A DNA stretch of 64,000 bases, from positions 65,428,937 through 65,492,936 of the forward strand of contig JALGQZ010000001.1 of the NCBI GenBank assembly GCA_023105745.1, in the 5' to 3' direction. Shown here piece by piece: positions 46,918-59,689 of the stretch; position 1 is the stretch's first letter; each line of letters begins with the position of its first letter. This DNA is from Austropuccinia psidii. Its lineage: Eukaryota > Basidiomycota > Pucciniomycetes > Pucciniales > Sphaerophragmiaceae. The translations under genes were made by a program, and so were the position numbers. The notes beneath the pieces are model-generated. The model was not told where the DNA came from, made no database searches, and saw only the letters and a program-made list of their open reading frames with translations.

Positions 46918-47472
46918 GGATGAACCATTTTCAAGTGGCAGCAATAGAAATATATCAATGCCAGTACAAAAATTGGTTCAGAGCAGCCAAAGAAGAGGAG
47001 TGGGAAATATGCCCAAGCCTTTGGCAGGGGGCCATGAACTCCTACTTACACATCAAGAGCTTTCTGGGTCAGGAGAAGACCATAGAACTCTTAGGGGGAT
47101 GGAGCCCCCTGTCTTGCAAAGACAAGGTCAAAAAGATAAAGAATTGGTTGAAGAACCAAAGTCTTTTATCCATAGACCAGAAGGAACTGGAAATGACTCC
47201 AGCTTTGGAGACAGAAGCCCCAGTGGCGTCTACCAGCTCCAAAAGTGTCCAAAGACAAGCCCAAAGGACCTCAGAAGAAGCAGAGAGGTCCCAAGAACCA
47301 TCAAGGCAAGGGCAAAGGCAAAGCCAATTGGCACAGACCTTACCCACAAGGGTACAGGGTCCCCAAATTGGAGCCTTCATCCGTGGACAGTGTGTTCAAC
47401 ATGGCCAGAACTCTAATGGAATTCACAGCCAAGGAGCAGGAAAGGATGAACAGGACTTCTCCACACAAATAG
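46918..47472 (+). CDS. Overlapping-frame gag N-terminal region of G2
   Basis: Three plus-strand frames are open here. Frame 0 (from exon 3) reads NWFRAAKEEEWEICPSLWQ then GWSPLSCKDKVKKIK. Frame 2 (46703-47416) reads GHELLLTHQELSGSGEDH. Frame 1 (47245-47472) reads SKDKPKGPQKKQRGPK and ends SVFNMARTLMEF...PHK. Residues of each frame recur at the matching place in G1. My reading is that two proteins overlap: a small basic one (frame 0, then frame 1) and Gag (frame 2, then frame 0). One net shift near 47235-47245 moves both readings by one frame. Functions are unknown. Confidence 0.5.
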
Positions 47473-50400
47473 ATCATGTACAAAGAGCTATTAATGTAGA
47501 AATTGGTAAACTTGATTCAAAGTTAACTAAAATAACATTGGATATTAATGACTTGAAAAAACATGACAAGAAATATACTGAATGGTATGAAATAAAGAAT
47601 GCCAAATTTGATTCAATTATCAATGCTTGTAGCAGAATTAAGAGTACATGTCAGATTCAGAATGATGAAATTAAAGATCTTTCTATTTTTAAAATGAATG
47701 ATCAATTTAAGACTCTACAAGACCATGTCTTAAAGATAGTTGCGAATACCAATCAATTTGCTACACACTTGGCAAAATGTGACTATGAAAGGCAGAATTT
47801 AAGGAATTAAATCATTGCAAATTTAGAACAAATTCATAAAAATTATGAACCACATATGTCAAGACATTCTACACCCTTGACTGAAGAAAACCCTTCTGTT
47901 AAAGGAAGTTTTACCCCACTTTTAGGAGAAAATATTGTCTCTGTTAAAGATCTTCCCAAATTAGAAGAATGGCCAAAATTCTCTGGTGAAGGAGAATATA
48001 ACCATAATGAGTTCATCAGGACTATTGATATGTTACAGGAAGACTTTAATATACCTGATGAAATCATAGTAGAGAAATTACACTCTCTGTTTACCAGAAC
48101 TGCAAAGAAATGGTATTACAAAATGAGAATGGATCATGGAAAACATGATTGGTCTTGGTGGAAATCTGAAGTGATTACCAAATGGGCCAACAATTCTTGG
48201 AGGTTTAAAATGGAGAATCCTTTTGAAAGTGCCATTTTTAACTCAGAGAAAGATAAACCACTTACTTGGTTCTTCAAGCAAAAGGACAGATTATCTGCCT
48301 TACACCCAGATATGTCTGACACTATGATTACTATGAAGATATTAAGAAAGTGTGGAGGAGAACTGGAGCATGCTATCAAAAGCAGATGTGTAGAGCCCTG
48401 TTCAACAGAGGACTACATTAATGCAATGAAAGATATCATTACCAGAACAAGAATTGGTAAAACTCGGACTAGAATCCCTATGGAATCCAAGATGGTCCCA
48501 AAGATTTCCAGAGAGGATAAAAGACCAGAAAGACCTGTCTTGAAGTGTCATAAATGTGGAAGTACTTCACATTTAGCAAACACTTTCACCAAAAAGACAA
48601 AAATCAATGAACTTCAAGTCATTGAAGAAATTCAGTGTACTGAAGAGAAAGAGGAGTCTGATCAAGATTCTGCAGTCTCTGAGGATACACAAGTGGAGTA
48701 CTATCCCATTGAAAACATTACAGCTTTCTTTGAGGTCACGGAAGTCCATACCCACTTGCCACAGTACAGTGAGGATTGCTGCAACCTGATAAATGTCCAA
48801 GATGCCAGAATGTGTAAAACAAAACCTGCTGGAGGAAAGGGTTACACTGCTGGAGCATCTTGTATCACATCAGTTTGGATGAGTGATATTGAAGCCAAAG
48901 TAAATTTGGATACAGGGGCATTTTGCACTCGTGTAGGCAAAGATTATCTCCAAATTATACTTCCTGAATGGAAAAACCATCTATTACCAATAGAGGGTGT
49001 GCAATTCAGTAGTGCCAGTAACAATATGTACCCCTTGGGTATATTAGACACTAATCTTGTATTTCCACACCCAGCAGGAAGTGTAAGGATGAAAACTGAG
49101 ATTGTAGTAATGGATAATTGCACATCTCAGCACATCATTCTTGGAAATGATTACTTAAATATTTATGGTATTGACATCAATAACCACAAAGACAGATATT
49201 TCACAATTGGGGATAACAAAAGACAGAAATTTGCTTTTTCCAATATGCCAAAACAAATATCTGTAGTATCTTCTGTTAAGGATACTTATAAAGATGAATT
49301 TGTGTCTAATCAACTTGTTGAAGCACAAATTAATCCATCATTATCACCAAAAATGAGGAATGAACTTATTAATGTGTTATACACATACAATAATGCATTT
49401 GCCTCTGATAATGAACCATTAGGTGCTATAAGGGGACATGAAGTTGATATTACTCTTAATATTGACAGACCATACCCTCCAGTGCTTAGAAGACCAGCTT
49501 ATCCAGCCAGTCCCAGAGCTAGAGAAGCCTTGGAAAAACATATCCAAAAGTTAATCCAGCTTGGTGTACTAAGGACAGTAGGCCATAATGAGGAAGTTGA
49601 AGTCACAACACCGGTTATTACTGCCTGGCATAATGATAAGTCAAGAATGGTTGGAGATTTGAGAGCATTGAATACCTACACAGTTCCAGATAGGTATCCA
49701 ATCCCTAGAATTCAATAAACTTTGACTAAATTATCTAAAGCCAAGTATATAACATCAATGGATGCAGTGAAAGGCTTTCATCAAAATGTTTTGACGCCTA
49801 AAGCTAAGAAATTACTTAGAATTATCACTCAATGTGGTATTTATGAGTATCTTAGAATGCCATTTGGCATTAAAAATGCTCCATCCCATTATCAAAGAAT
49901 GATGAATACCATCTTTCCCACAGAATTGTCTGAAGGATGGCTTATCATTTATATTGATGATATTATAATATGTTCTGATTCATGGTCTTTGCACCTTGAA
50001 AGACTTGCAGGAGTACTTCACAAGGTTGCAGAAGTGAACATGAAAATTTCACTTAAGAAATGCAATTTTGGTTTTGGAGAACTCAAAGCATTAGGACATA
50101 TTGTTTCTGGTTTAAGCTTGGGTATTGACAAAAACAAAGTAGCAGCAGTGTTACTTAAGCCAATACCCCAGAATAAAAACAAATGGTGTCTTTTCTTGGG
50201 TTTGCCAGTAATTATAGGCAACACTTACAAGACTTTGCAATTATAGCCAAGTGACTTTATAGAATCTGTGATCAACAGACTGTATTTGAGATGACACAGG
50301 AGAGAATTAAAGCTTATGAGAAGATAAGGAGAGCTCTTAGAGAAGCACCTTTACTCCTCATGCCTGACTGGAATATTCCTTTAAATTGTACATTGATGCA

Positions 50401-52401
50401 TGTGGAGATGAATTGGGGGCTTTCCTACATCAAGTCCAAATTATTGATGACAAACCTACACAAGGACCAGTTTGTTTTATCTAAAGACAAATCAAACCAA
50501 CAGAAGGCAGATATGGTGCAAGCCAAATGGAGTGCTTATGCTTGGTATGGGCACTTGAGAAATTACACCATTATCGTTATGGCAGTGTTTTTGAAGTGAT
50601 AACTGACTGTAATGCAGTAAAATCACTTCTTAACATGAAAACTCCCAACAGACATATGTTGAGATGGCAAATAGCCATTCAGGAATATAGAGGAAACAAG
50701 ACTATAGTCAACAAAGCAGGAAACATTCACAAGAATGCTGATGGACTTAGCAGATGGGCATTAGCCAATACTCCTGATAACCCAGATTACGTACCTTTGG
50801 AGGCTGAACCACAGATTCCAATTGAAGGGATTAACATAACTGATATTGGGACTGAATTCTTTGAAGAGGTCAGAGAATCTTATAAACAGGACAAGAATTG
50901 CCATATCGTGACTTCTTTATTAGATAAAGACTGCAAAGATACATCTTTGGTCAATGCACTAGCTGAAGTTTGGAAAAATTCCTATTCTGAAGGAAGATTT
51001 CACTTGTTTGATGGGATTATTTACCACAGAACCAAACATTCTTGTGTAATGAGATTATGTAGCAGATTGCTTATTAATACCATTCTTCATGAATGCCATG
51101 ATAGCATCTACTCTGGACAGCTGTCAGAAGACAGAACACTTGAAAAAGTAAAGAACTGAGCATGGTGGCTATCTTGGAGAAAGGAAACCATTGAATATTG
51201 CCATACTTGTGACAGATTTCAAAAAGCAAACAGGAGTACAGGCAAGAAATTTGGACTTATGATCCATATTCAAGAACCAAAATCCCCTTGGGAAGTTGTT
51301 CACATGGATCGGGTCACAGCACTTCCTCCAAGTGGTGACAAAAGCTATAATGCTTGTTTAGTCATTGTAGACAGATATAGCAAGACTCCCATATTCTTAC
51401 CATGTCATAAAGATGACACTGCTATGGATACAGCTCTTCTTCTATGGAGTAGAGTTATTTCTCATACAGAATTATTTAAGAATATCATAAGTGACAGAGA
51501 TCCCAAGTTCACATCTGCACTTTGGACCAATCTTCATAGATTGTTTGGGAGTAAGTTATCATTCTCTACAGCATATCACCCTCAAACAGATGGGCTAGCA
51601 AAGAGGATGATTCAAACTTTAGAAGACATGATCAGAAGATTTTGTGCTTATGGGTTAGAACTCAAAGACTCAGATGGATTTACCCATGACTGGTGCACTC
51701 TGATGCCTGCACTAGAATTGGCATACAAGACGTCAGTCCATTCTTCCACAGGACAAACTCCTGCTATGTTAGAAAAAGGATGGAATCCAAGACTCCCAGC
51801 AGACACACAGAGGAAAGACTTGATTGACATTCATCCTACAGCTTCCAGCTTCAAAATAATGCTTGATAAAGTAAAACATCATGCAAAACAAAGTATGAAT
51901 GATGCTTTTGATTATGAAAAACAGAAGTGGGACAAGAGTCATAAAGTACCAGACTTCAAAGTAGAGGACTTAGTTCTGGTTTCAACCTTGAATTTTAATA
52001 ATATCAAAGGCCCAAAGAAACTTAAAGATTCTTATGCAGGACCTTTTTATATTTTTGCCTTACATGGAACCAATGCAGTTCAAGTGGAATTGAGTGGTGA
52101 ATTGGAAAATAAACACCCCAATTTTCCAGTCAGCTTGATAAAGCCTTATCAACCAGCTGATAAAGAATTGTTTCCTTTAAGGAACCCAACTCCTTTAACT
52201 GTTCCACCAGTAGAACAGAATGAAGACAAAAAGATAAAGAAATTCATTAAAGAAAGGAGACTTAGGGGTAAAAATCAAAGAGAATTTCTTGTGAGGTATA
52301 GAAATCCAGTACCTGAAGATGAATGGCTGGCAGAATCAGAAATACCTGACTCAGATAAACTCTTAAGAAGATTTAGACATGAAAGAAGGCCACAAACCTG
52401 A
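47473..52401 (+). pseudogene. gag-pol: G2 gag-pol, defective
   Basis: The Gag capsid domain (PKFSGEGEYNHNEF ... WWKSEVITKWANNSW) spans about 47950-48480. The zinc knuckle CHKCGSTSHLANTF is at 48546-48587, with Phe for the last Cys. The protease motif LDTGA is at 48906-48920. RT has YIDDI at 49950-49964; RNase H and its ADGLSR tail end near 50757. Integrase has CHTCDRF (51199-51219, second Cys pair broken), Asp at 51307, Asp at 51493, and Lys at 51601 where the catalytic Glu is expected. A chromodomain-like end (about 52225-52401) would steer integration to chromatin. Stops: 47808, 49716, 50252, 50482, 51157. Frameshifts: about 50180 and 50380. The protein would make virus-like particles, copy RNA to cDNA and integrate it; this copy cannot. 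Confidence 0.93.
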
Positions 52402-52532
52402 AGATGTCTATAAATGTGCTTTAAATTACTTGATCTGAGTGATGTAAAGCGGTTGGACAGTGAACATTAACCCCCCTTTGGGGCGTTTTACTCTTTATAC
52501 CATTGATAAAATTGTAATACAATTTTATTTTT
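52402..52532 (+). other. 3' untranslated stretch of G2
   Basis: 131 bp between the pol stop and the PPT. It contains AACCCCCCTTTGGGGCGTT at about 52468-52487, a short C4/G4 hairpin of unknown role. Confidence 0.5.
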
Positions 52533-52545
52533 TGGTGGGAGGGAA
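52533..52545 (+). other. Polypurine tract of G2
   Basis: TGGTGGGAGGGAA immediately upstream of the 3' LTR start TGTGAGCC. Confidence 0.8.
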
Positions 52546-54442
52546 TGTGAGCCTTGAGGTATATTTTACATACCCAAATAGGCCACAATTATCTTAAAAA
52601 GAAATTTTGAATTATGCAGAACTCATAAGTCATGCATATATCCAAAGTTCATCATTTTTGATTTCAGAAAAGATGGATAACTTCTTATTGAGTAAGTAAA
52701 TCCATGGATTTAAGGCCAGATTTGGATTCTACACAAAACTTCACCAAGGGTAGCTCGATAGAATGAATAAGCTCAAATTGACTCTTTGGGGTGGTAAAAT
52801 GCGAAATACTTTAATACCACATAAAAGATCCATGAAAATTTTTGTTGTTCTTAATTTCACGCCAAAATAATGGGAATGTGAGAAATCCCATGTTACATAT
52901 ATACTAAGAATAGTGTTATGCTTGTTTTGAGCACTTAATATCATGGTATTCTTACAAGGACTTTTGGTAAACCCATAGTGGATATCTCACTTTAAGCTTA
53001 AATTTCTATTTTGACATAAAAAATAAGCAAGGGGGACAAAAGACATCAAAAAGAGCCAGGGTACCCAACTTCTGAGGCCTCAGAGGCGTGGACAGCTCCA
53101 AAGCTTGGATCCATGGCTGATCTTGGCCTAATTGGTAAGCTAAAACCTTTTGAGAACTTGGTTACCATGTTACAACTACTGTAAATCTTAAGAAAATAGC
53201 AAATAACCTGCTATTTTGACGTGCGAAGGAGGTAAAAAGCTACTTAGACTCCTGTAACCATGTCAATTCTTAATGATTTTCCATTGATAAACCCCAAAAG
53301 AGTAATTAAAACCCTTTTTGGAATTTTATCCATTGATTTACCTCATAGCAACCAGTGAAACACTGATATTTGCAATTCTATGTAGGAATGAGGTAAAAAC
53401 TTCAAAAATTCATTAAAAAATACAATTCTTAATGAATCTTTCTGAAACTTTCAGGACCAATGGATAACTGTATTATCTATGGTAAAACCAAAAAGAATTA
53501 CAGTTTTACTAGTAAAATTAAAAGTTTTACTTACAATCCATTTTTGACTATTCTATGTGAAACACTGAATCTTCAAAAATTTACAGTAATTACAACCTGT
53601 GATGAAATTGGCAATAAAATTGATAACTTTGAGAAATCAATGATTATCTCGGAATAAAAGAAGATTTCCAGTTGTGACTCCTTTTATTCTTAACCATATT
53701 GGGGTTGGTAGTCATGTTAAAGCATCAATTAAGTAATTATGATAATCTTACGTGACAACAGATGATGCAATCAATAATCCAAAAGGGTTTATTGTTTTCT
53801 CACTCACTGGTTTTTCAGTTTGCTCCATGGCACACCTCTGTGAGCTGTTGTTGACTTAAAAGAGGCCTCTTCTTGCTGTTTTTTCCAGATCATCATCTTA
53901 TTATCATTTAAACCATTATTACCAACAAGTAAGTATCAGTTATAGCTATTCTTAAGTATTTTAAATATTTCAGAATCAATCAGAAAGATGTGAAATCATA
54001 GAATCCAACTGTATATTGTTGTAATACTGTTATAAATTCATTTTGATCCTTAAAATCCACAATTCTACATCAAATCTCTCTATCTTATCTTTCAATAAGC
54101 TCTTTGGAATATTAGTGAGTGATTTATTCTTAATTCTTAAAGTTTTTCTTTAAAATTAGTTTTCTTCAAGAATTATCATTATAATTATTCTTGCAAAAGA
54201 TAATCATATATTAAAATAATTTTATTATCTTAATAAAAGAAATTTTATTATTAAAATCTTCTTGTAGACAATTACTTGCTCACTGTTAAAATCACTAGTA
54301 GTGCTTAACACGTGAAAGAAATAATTCTTTAATTATTAAATTGTGGTTATAATAACATTTTTGTTATTGTATTTCATAAGAATGGTCATAGTACTGTTGA
54401 TTAATAGTAATATTATCATCAGTTTCATAGACAAATCTTACA
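52546..54442 (+). repeat. 3' LTR of G2
   Basis: TGTGAGCC...CTTACA, 1897 bp, colinear with 44091-46013. It lacks short segments present in the 5' LTR (near 44360 and 45823) and has scattered substitutions. Confidence 0.93.
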
Positions 54443-54447
54443 TACCT
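54443..54447. repeat. 5-bp TSD of G2, right
   Basis: TACCT, exact match to 44086-44090. Confidence 0.9.
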
Positions 54448-55539
54448 TGTTCTCATATTAATTGACTGAATTTTTCTTTTGAATTGATTCCAATTAAAAT
54501 TTCTCTTGTAGAGTATTTTTGGATACATTTTTATTGTTTTTAAAACAACAAATCTTTTTAATATTGTTTTTTTATATTGAAAAACTTTAAAACAATGAAT
54601 TTGGAATGTTTTTTATTAAAAACCTAAAAAATGAGTACTCTTACTTAATTATTCATCTATATAAATTTTGAGGACAGGAAAAGTACTTGATTTTCAATCA
54701 AGGCTTCATATCCATACTTTCCAAGAGTTGTAAGAGAAAAATACACCAAAATCAACATTATTACTCTATTAGTAGGAAATAGTAGTAATTTATAAGTTTA
54801 TTTTCTTCACAACAATGAAAAACTAAACCATCCTATTTTACAATAGATGCTTGAATTATCTTAGAGAAATGATTCAGTCAATTAAAACATTCACATGACC
54901 TTAAGAAACGGATTCAGAATGTATAAAATGCCTCACAATGATCAGAGTGGCTATATACACTGAGTGAGAAATGTCATAGTGACATAAACTTCTTTAATTC
55001 ATTCCTGAGGTTGGCCACTTTTCAAAATTATGAAAATTCTACAAATAATGATTAAAACTATTCTTCTGAATTTCTGAGAATTTTTAAATGACTTTAAGGG
55101 CTTTATTCTAGCCTATCATTCACTTATTTACAGGAAGTCAAACTAATAAAAAATAAAACATTTACTGAAATAAAAATAAAATACAGGTTAAAGGAAGAAT
55201 TATCTTATTGCTTCATGTCTTTTTTAATAGCTTTGACCAAATTAAAATGTGATTTATAATGATATTGGACCCATAGAAGGAAATTATGGAATAATTGAAA
55301 CTTTTTTTATTATAAAAGGGGCTATTTTCTTGCTTTTTTAGCCATTATTTCCCCTTTAAGCCAATTTTTGTTATGGTAAGACCTGGTTAAAAATAGTGAA
55401 GAAATTCCAGATGGCTTTGAATACCCCCTTTAAGCAGTTGCAAATTTTTTCATAATGGGTTTTACAACCTCTTGGTAGCTTTCACTTATCAATGACCAGT
55501 TTAAAATTCCCTGATTAGTATTAAATCTTCATAATAAAT
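54448..55539. other. Spacer, no gene recognised
   Basis: About 1.1 kb of AT-rich sequence between G2 and solo LTR S2. No ORF, RNA or repeat recognised. Confidence 0.6.
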
Positions 55540-57437
55540 TGTGAGCCTTGAGGTATATTTTACATACCCAAAGGGCCTGCAAATATCTTTAAATATATAT
55601 TTTGAACTATGCATAACCCATAAGTCATTCATATATGCAAAACTCATTATTTTTTATTTCAGAAAAGTTGAATAACCTTTTTGTGAGTATGTAAATCCAT
55701 GGATTTAAGGACAGATTTGGATTCTACACAAAAGTTCACCTAGGTTAGCTCCATGGAGAGAATAGTCTTAAATTAACTCTAAGAGGTGGTAATATGGAAA
55801 ATACTGCAATACCATATCATTAATACCACATAAAGGAATTGTGAAATTTTTGTTTTTCTCAATTTCACACCAAAATAATGGGAAGGTGAGAGATCCCATG
55901 TTACATATACACTAAGAATAGTGTTATGCATGTCTGTGGCACTTAATATTATGGTATTCTTACATACATGTTTGGTACACCCATAGTGGATATCAGTCTT
56001 GAAGCCTGAAATTCTATTTTTGATGTAAAAATATTCAAGGGGGACAAAAGACATTGAAGAGAGCCAGGGTACCCAACTTCTGAGGCCTCTGAGGCGTGGA
56101 AAGCTCTAAAGCTTGGATTAATGGCTGATCTTGGCCCAATTAGTATACTAAAACCTTTTGGTATCTTTGTTACCAAGTTAAAATCTCATTAAATCATAAG
56201 AAAATAGCAAATAAGCTGCTATTTTGATGTGCCAAGGAGGTAAATAGCAACTTAGACTCCTGTAACCATGTCAATTCTTAATTATTTTCCATGGATAAAC
56301 CCTGAAAGAGAAATTTTAACCCTTTTTTGGACTAGGATCAATTGATTTACCTCATAGCAACCAGCAATATAGTGATATTTACAATTCTACATAGAAATGA
56401 GGTAAAACCTTCAAACATTCATTAAAAGTACAATTCCTAATCAATCCTTTTGAAGCCTTCAGGACCAATTTAGAACAGTATACTCCATATAAAAACCAAA
56501 ACAAATCATAATTTTATAAGTAAAATTAAAGGTTTTACATACAGTTGATTTTTGACAATTCCACATGAAACACTGAATCTTCAAAAATTCACAGAAAATA
56601 CACTTTGCAATGAAATTTCCAATAAAATTGATAAATTTTAGAAATTAAAGTTCATTTTCAAATGAAAGAAGATTTACAGTTTTTACTCCTTTTATTCTTA
56701 ACCATAAATGGATTTGTAGTCACATAAAAGCCTCAATCAAGTAATCATGATAATCTTACGTGACAACAGATGATGCAATCAATAATCCAAAAAGGTTTAT
56801 TGTTTTCTCACTCACTGGTTTTTCAGTTTTCTCCATGGCGTGTCTCTGTGAGCTGTCTTAGACTTAAAAGAGGCCTCCGCTTGCTGTTTTTTCCAAAATC
56901 ATCACATTATTATCATCAACTAAGTATTAGTTAATATTTTCTTAAGTGTTTGATTCTTTTAGAATCAATCAGAAAGATGTAAAATCATAGAAACAACTAA
57001 ATATTGTCTTAATACTGTTATAAATCTATTTTTATCCTTTAAATACACAATTATCCATCAAATTTCTTTACTATTATCTTTAATAAGTTCTTTGGAGTAT
57101 TAGTGAGTGTTTTGTCTTAATTCTTAAAGTTTTTCTCTAGTAATTTTTTTCTTCAAAAATTATATTTATAATTATTCTTTCAAAAGATAATTATATATTA
57201 AAATAATTTTATTATTTTAATAGGAAGCTTTATTATTAAATACTTCTTGTAATTGATTCTAGTAGACAATTACTGTTTACTGTTATAATCACTAGTAGTG
57301 TATAATAAGTGAAAGAAATAATTAATTAATTAATTAATTGTGGTTATAATAATTTTTATTATTATATTTCATAAGAACAGTCATAGTACTGCTGATTATT
57401 AGTAATATTATCAACAGTTTCATAGACACATCTTACA
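55540..57437 (+). mobile_element. Solo LTR S2 (G2 subfamily)
   Basis: TGTGAGCCTTGAGGTATATT ... CATCTTACA, 1898 bp, aligned along its length with both G2 LTRs, including the promoter-like block (56808-56890). No PBS follows and no PPT precedes it. Flanks TAAAT (55535-55539) and TAATT (57438-57442) agree at four of five bases, as expected for an old solo LTR. The ORFs at 55779-56176 (minus) are LTR translations. Confidence 0.88.
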
Positions 57438-57639
57438 TAATTTGAGCCATAGACCCTTAAAATGAATTCTTGGCCAAAATCAATGAATTTTCAGCAGGAA
57501 TTTGTGAATTAGCTTTGAATAATTCTGGCATTCTTTCATCTAAGATATCATTCCCTCATTAATTTGAATCTTTCCTCCTTATTTTTACTTTATTAATCCA
57601 AGTTTGGTACCTTTAGATTATTTAACTGTAATACAATTG

Positions 57640-57960
57640 TATTTCATAGCTGCACAGCTTAAAAATTTCACACCTCATATTCAAATTGAAGTTCATTGGT
57701 GTAAAAAATGTGCACAATTCAATTGAATATAGTTCAACCGCTCATAGCTCATGAAATACACACCCTACTTCATTTTCAACACAAAACATGATGGTTAATA
57801 CCACAGGTGGTCTGAATAGATTAAGCTCTGGATTAGATTTACAATTCCTATTGTAATAGCTCAATTTGGGCAGATTCATAGTTGAGTTACAGAAATTTCA
57901 CTCAGATGTGACCCAAGGTGAATTTGAATGGGGAACTCAAGAATGAAATGAACTTAATAG
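57640..57960 (-). repeat. Dispersed repeat, copy 2
   Basis: The reverse complement aligns with 38860-39140, best around ATTTCTGTAACTCAAC. It is not part of any LTR seen here. Confidence 0.45.
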
Positions 57961-58539
57961 GGGGTGTCAAAGTTAAATGTTCTCACCTTATGAGATCATG
58001 ATCCACATGAAAAGAGATGGTTTTTTCAATGAAAAAATCAATTTTTTTCAACTGAGTCTCCTGGTATTTCAGAAAAAGCATAGGTACATGAGTTTTACCC
58101 AAACCTAACCCAACGAGGAATTTGATTTTCCCAATTTGGGGCTTACCCTCCTTCATTTTCAAAAATAAATGTTAATTTATTGTAACCATATTTATTAGAT
58201 TTTTCTTCTAATTAGATCATAATTCCCTTACCAAAAGGCTGTTCAAGAAATACCATTCAGAAGCCCAATTCTGCACATGCACATCAATCAAACCATTTAG
58301 CTCAGCCTAGTTATATCAACATAATTCATTTTCTCTCAATTAATTCAAATTTTGAGGCATGTTTTGGTGCAAGTGATTTAACACCAATTGGCTGACCACC
58401 CTCATCCAAAGTAATGGATTTCAAATGATTTCTATGAAAGCTAATGAGACTTCCCAAAATTGCTTGAACCTCAGTGCCACAAGTACTTTAGAAAGATGGC
58501 ATACTTACAAAAGGAAATTCACCATGGCTAAGGGATATG

Positions 58540-59430
58540 AGAACTAAACTGGATCTGGAATCACTGAAGAGGATAAGATAAAAGGTATTCACTCAGGGGG
58601 TGAAAAGCTGGAAAGCAATTGACCATTCTTTGTTGAAATGGATAGTATATTTTGTATCAAGCCAAACAGCACCCCCATTTCAATATATGACTCTAAATAT
58701 GTTAATAATGTGGATAAGGACAATTACAATGGTATTTCAGCTGCTTTTGTAAGTCATTATCATTAACATATGAGGTTTGAATGAATATTAATCTTCTATA
58801 TTCAGTCAAGGTTCAATCCAATTAAAGTACCAATTGACACCCAAATGCAGAGGAGGCTTGATGATGAATTAATGAATTAGATCAATTTTAAAACATATAA
58901 AATGAAGTGTTAAATGCAACAGACTCCAAATAAATGATAAATTATGTTCAAAATGAATCTCCCTATGGCTTCAGCTACCACCATCTGAAGGACCATCCAC
59001 TAACACATGCAATTTTCCTTAAAGCCCAAATATGAATGAAAGAAGTGGTTCTGGGAAGAAGAATGTTTATCCATTTTCTCACCCATATATCATCTTCTTG
59101 AAGTGTGAGAAAACATTTTTGAGACTTTCATCAATAATTATCTTAAATTTTATTGATTGATTTGATTGTTTTACAGCACATGAAGTAAAAGAAAGGGAGA
59201 ATTTGGAATGGAAAAAGTCTAAATGGCATTAAGAAAAGCAAAATGGCTTGGTGGCTCACAAGCTTGAAGAGGTAAAACTGAAAATTTAATTTGAAGCTGA
59301 AGAAAAGAAGCAATAAAAGCAACTTGATTTTGAAAACGCAAAGTGGAAAAAAGAAATGGAAATGAAAGAGAAATAACAAGTTCTGGATATGACTGTTTCA
59401 GCATTAAATTCAACCAGACCAAGGTCAGAG
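58540..59430 (+). pseudogene. Decayed coding remnant, possibly Myb/SANT-like
   Basis: Fragmentary readings in plus-strand frames separated by stops. They include GSGITEEDKIKGIHS and GGEKLESN, then MDSIFCIKPNSTPISIYDSK, and near 59170-59400 a highly charged segment (KERENLEWKKSKW, then FENAKWKKEMEMKEK). The order, a short acidic motif, a MDxIFG-like motif and a Lys/Glu/Trp coiled C-terminus, resembles rust Myb/SANT-like DNA-binding proteins, many linked to Harbinger-type transposons. This is from memory of the family, and no DNA-binding core is legible. At least six stops interrupt it. Confidence 0.35.
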
Positions 59431-59689
59431 TTATAACACATTATGGCATCAATTAATCATAAATGACAGCTGTAATAATGTATTATAATCAAGGCTCAAT
59501 TGGTTCTTTTCAATTAAATGATTGATAATTGCAAGGAAGTTTTGAAATCTTATCATTTTTTCCTATTTCAAGCCAGAACAGATTGAAAGATTGTATCATA
59601 ATTAAAATGATCAATTTATACAAGCAGGTAATTCTTTTAAAAAATTGATTTTCTTTATTTTTGAAGCCTTTATAGGTGACCTGTTTGGA

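Larger units (their letters stand above)
44091..54442 (+). mobile_element. G2, full-length Ty3/gypsy chromovirus copy (inactive)
   Basis: A 10,352-bp element with two LTRs, PBS, gag-pol in the order Gag, protease, RT, RNase H, integrase, chromodomain, then PPT, flanked by a perfect TACCT duplication. Integrase after RT defines Ty3/gypsy, and the C-terminal chromodomain-like segment marks a chromovirus. Stops, two pol frameshifts and a lost integrase catalytic residue make it non-autonomous. The LTRs differ by several indels (1923 against 1897 bp), so it is not a brand-new insertion. Confidence 0.95.
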
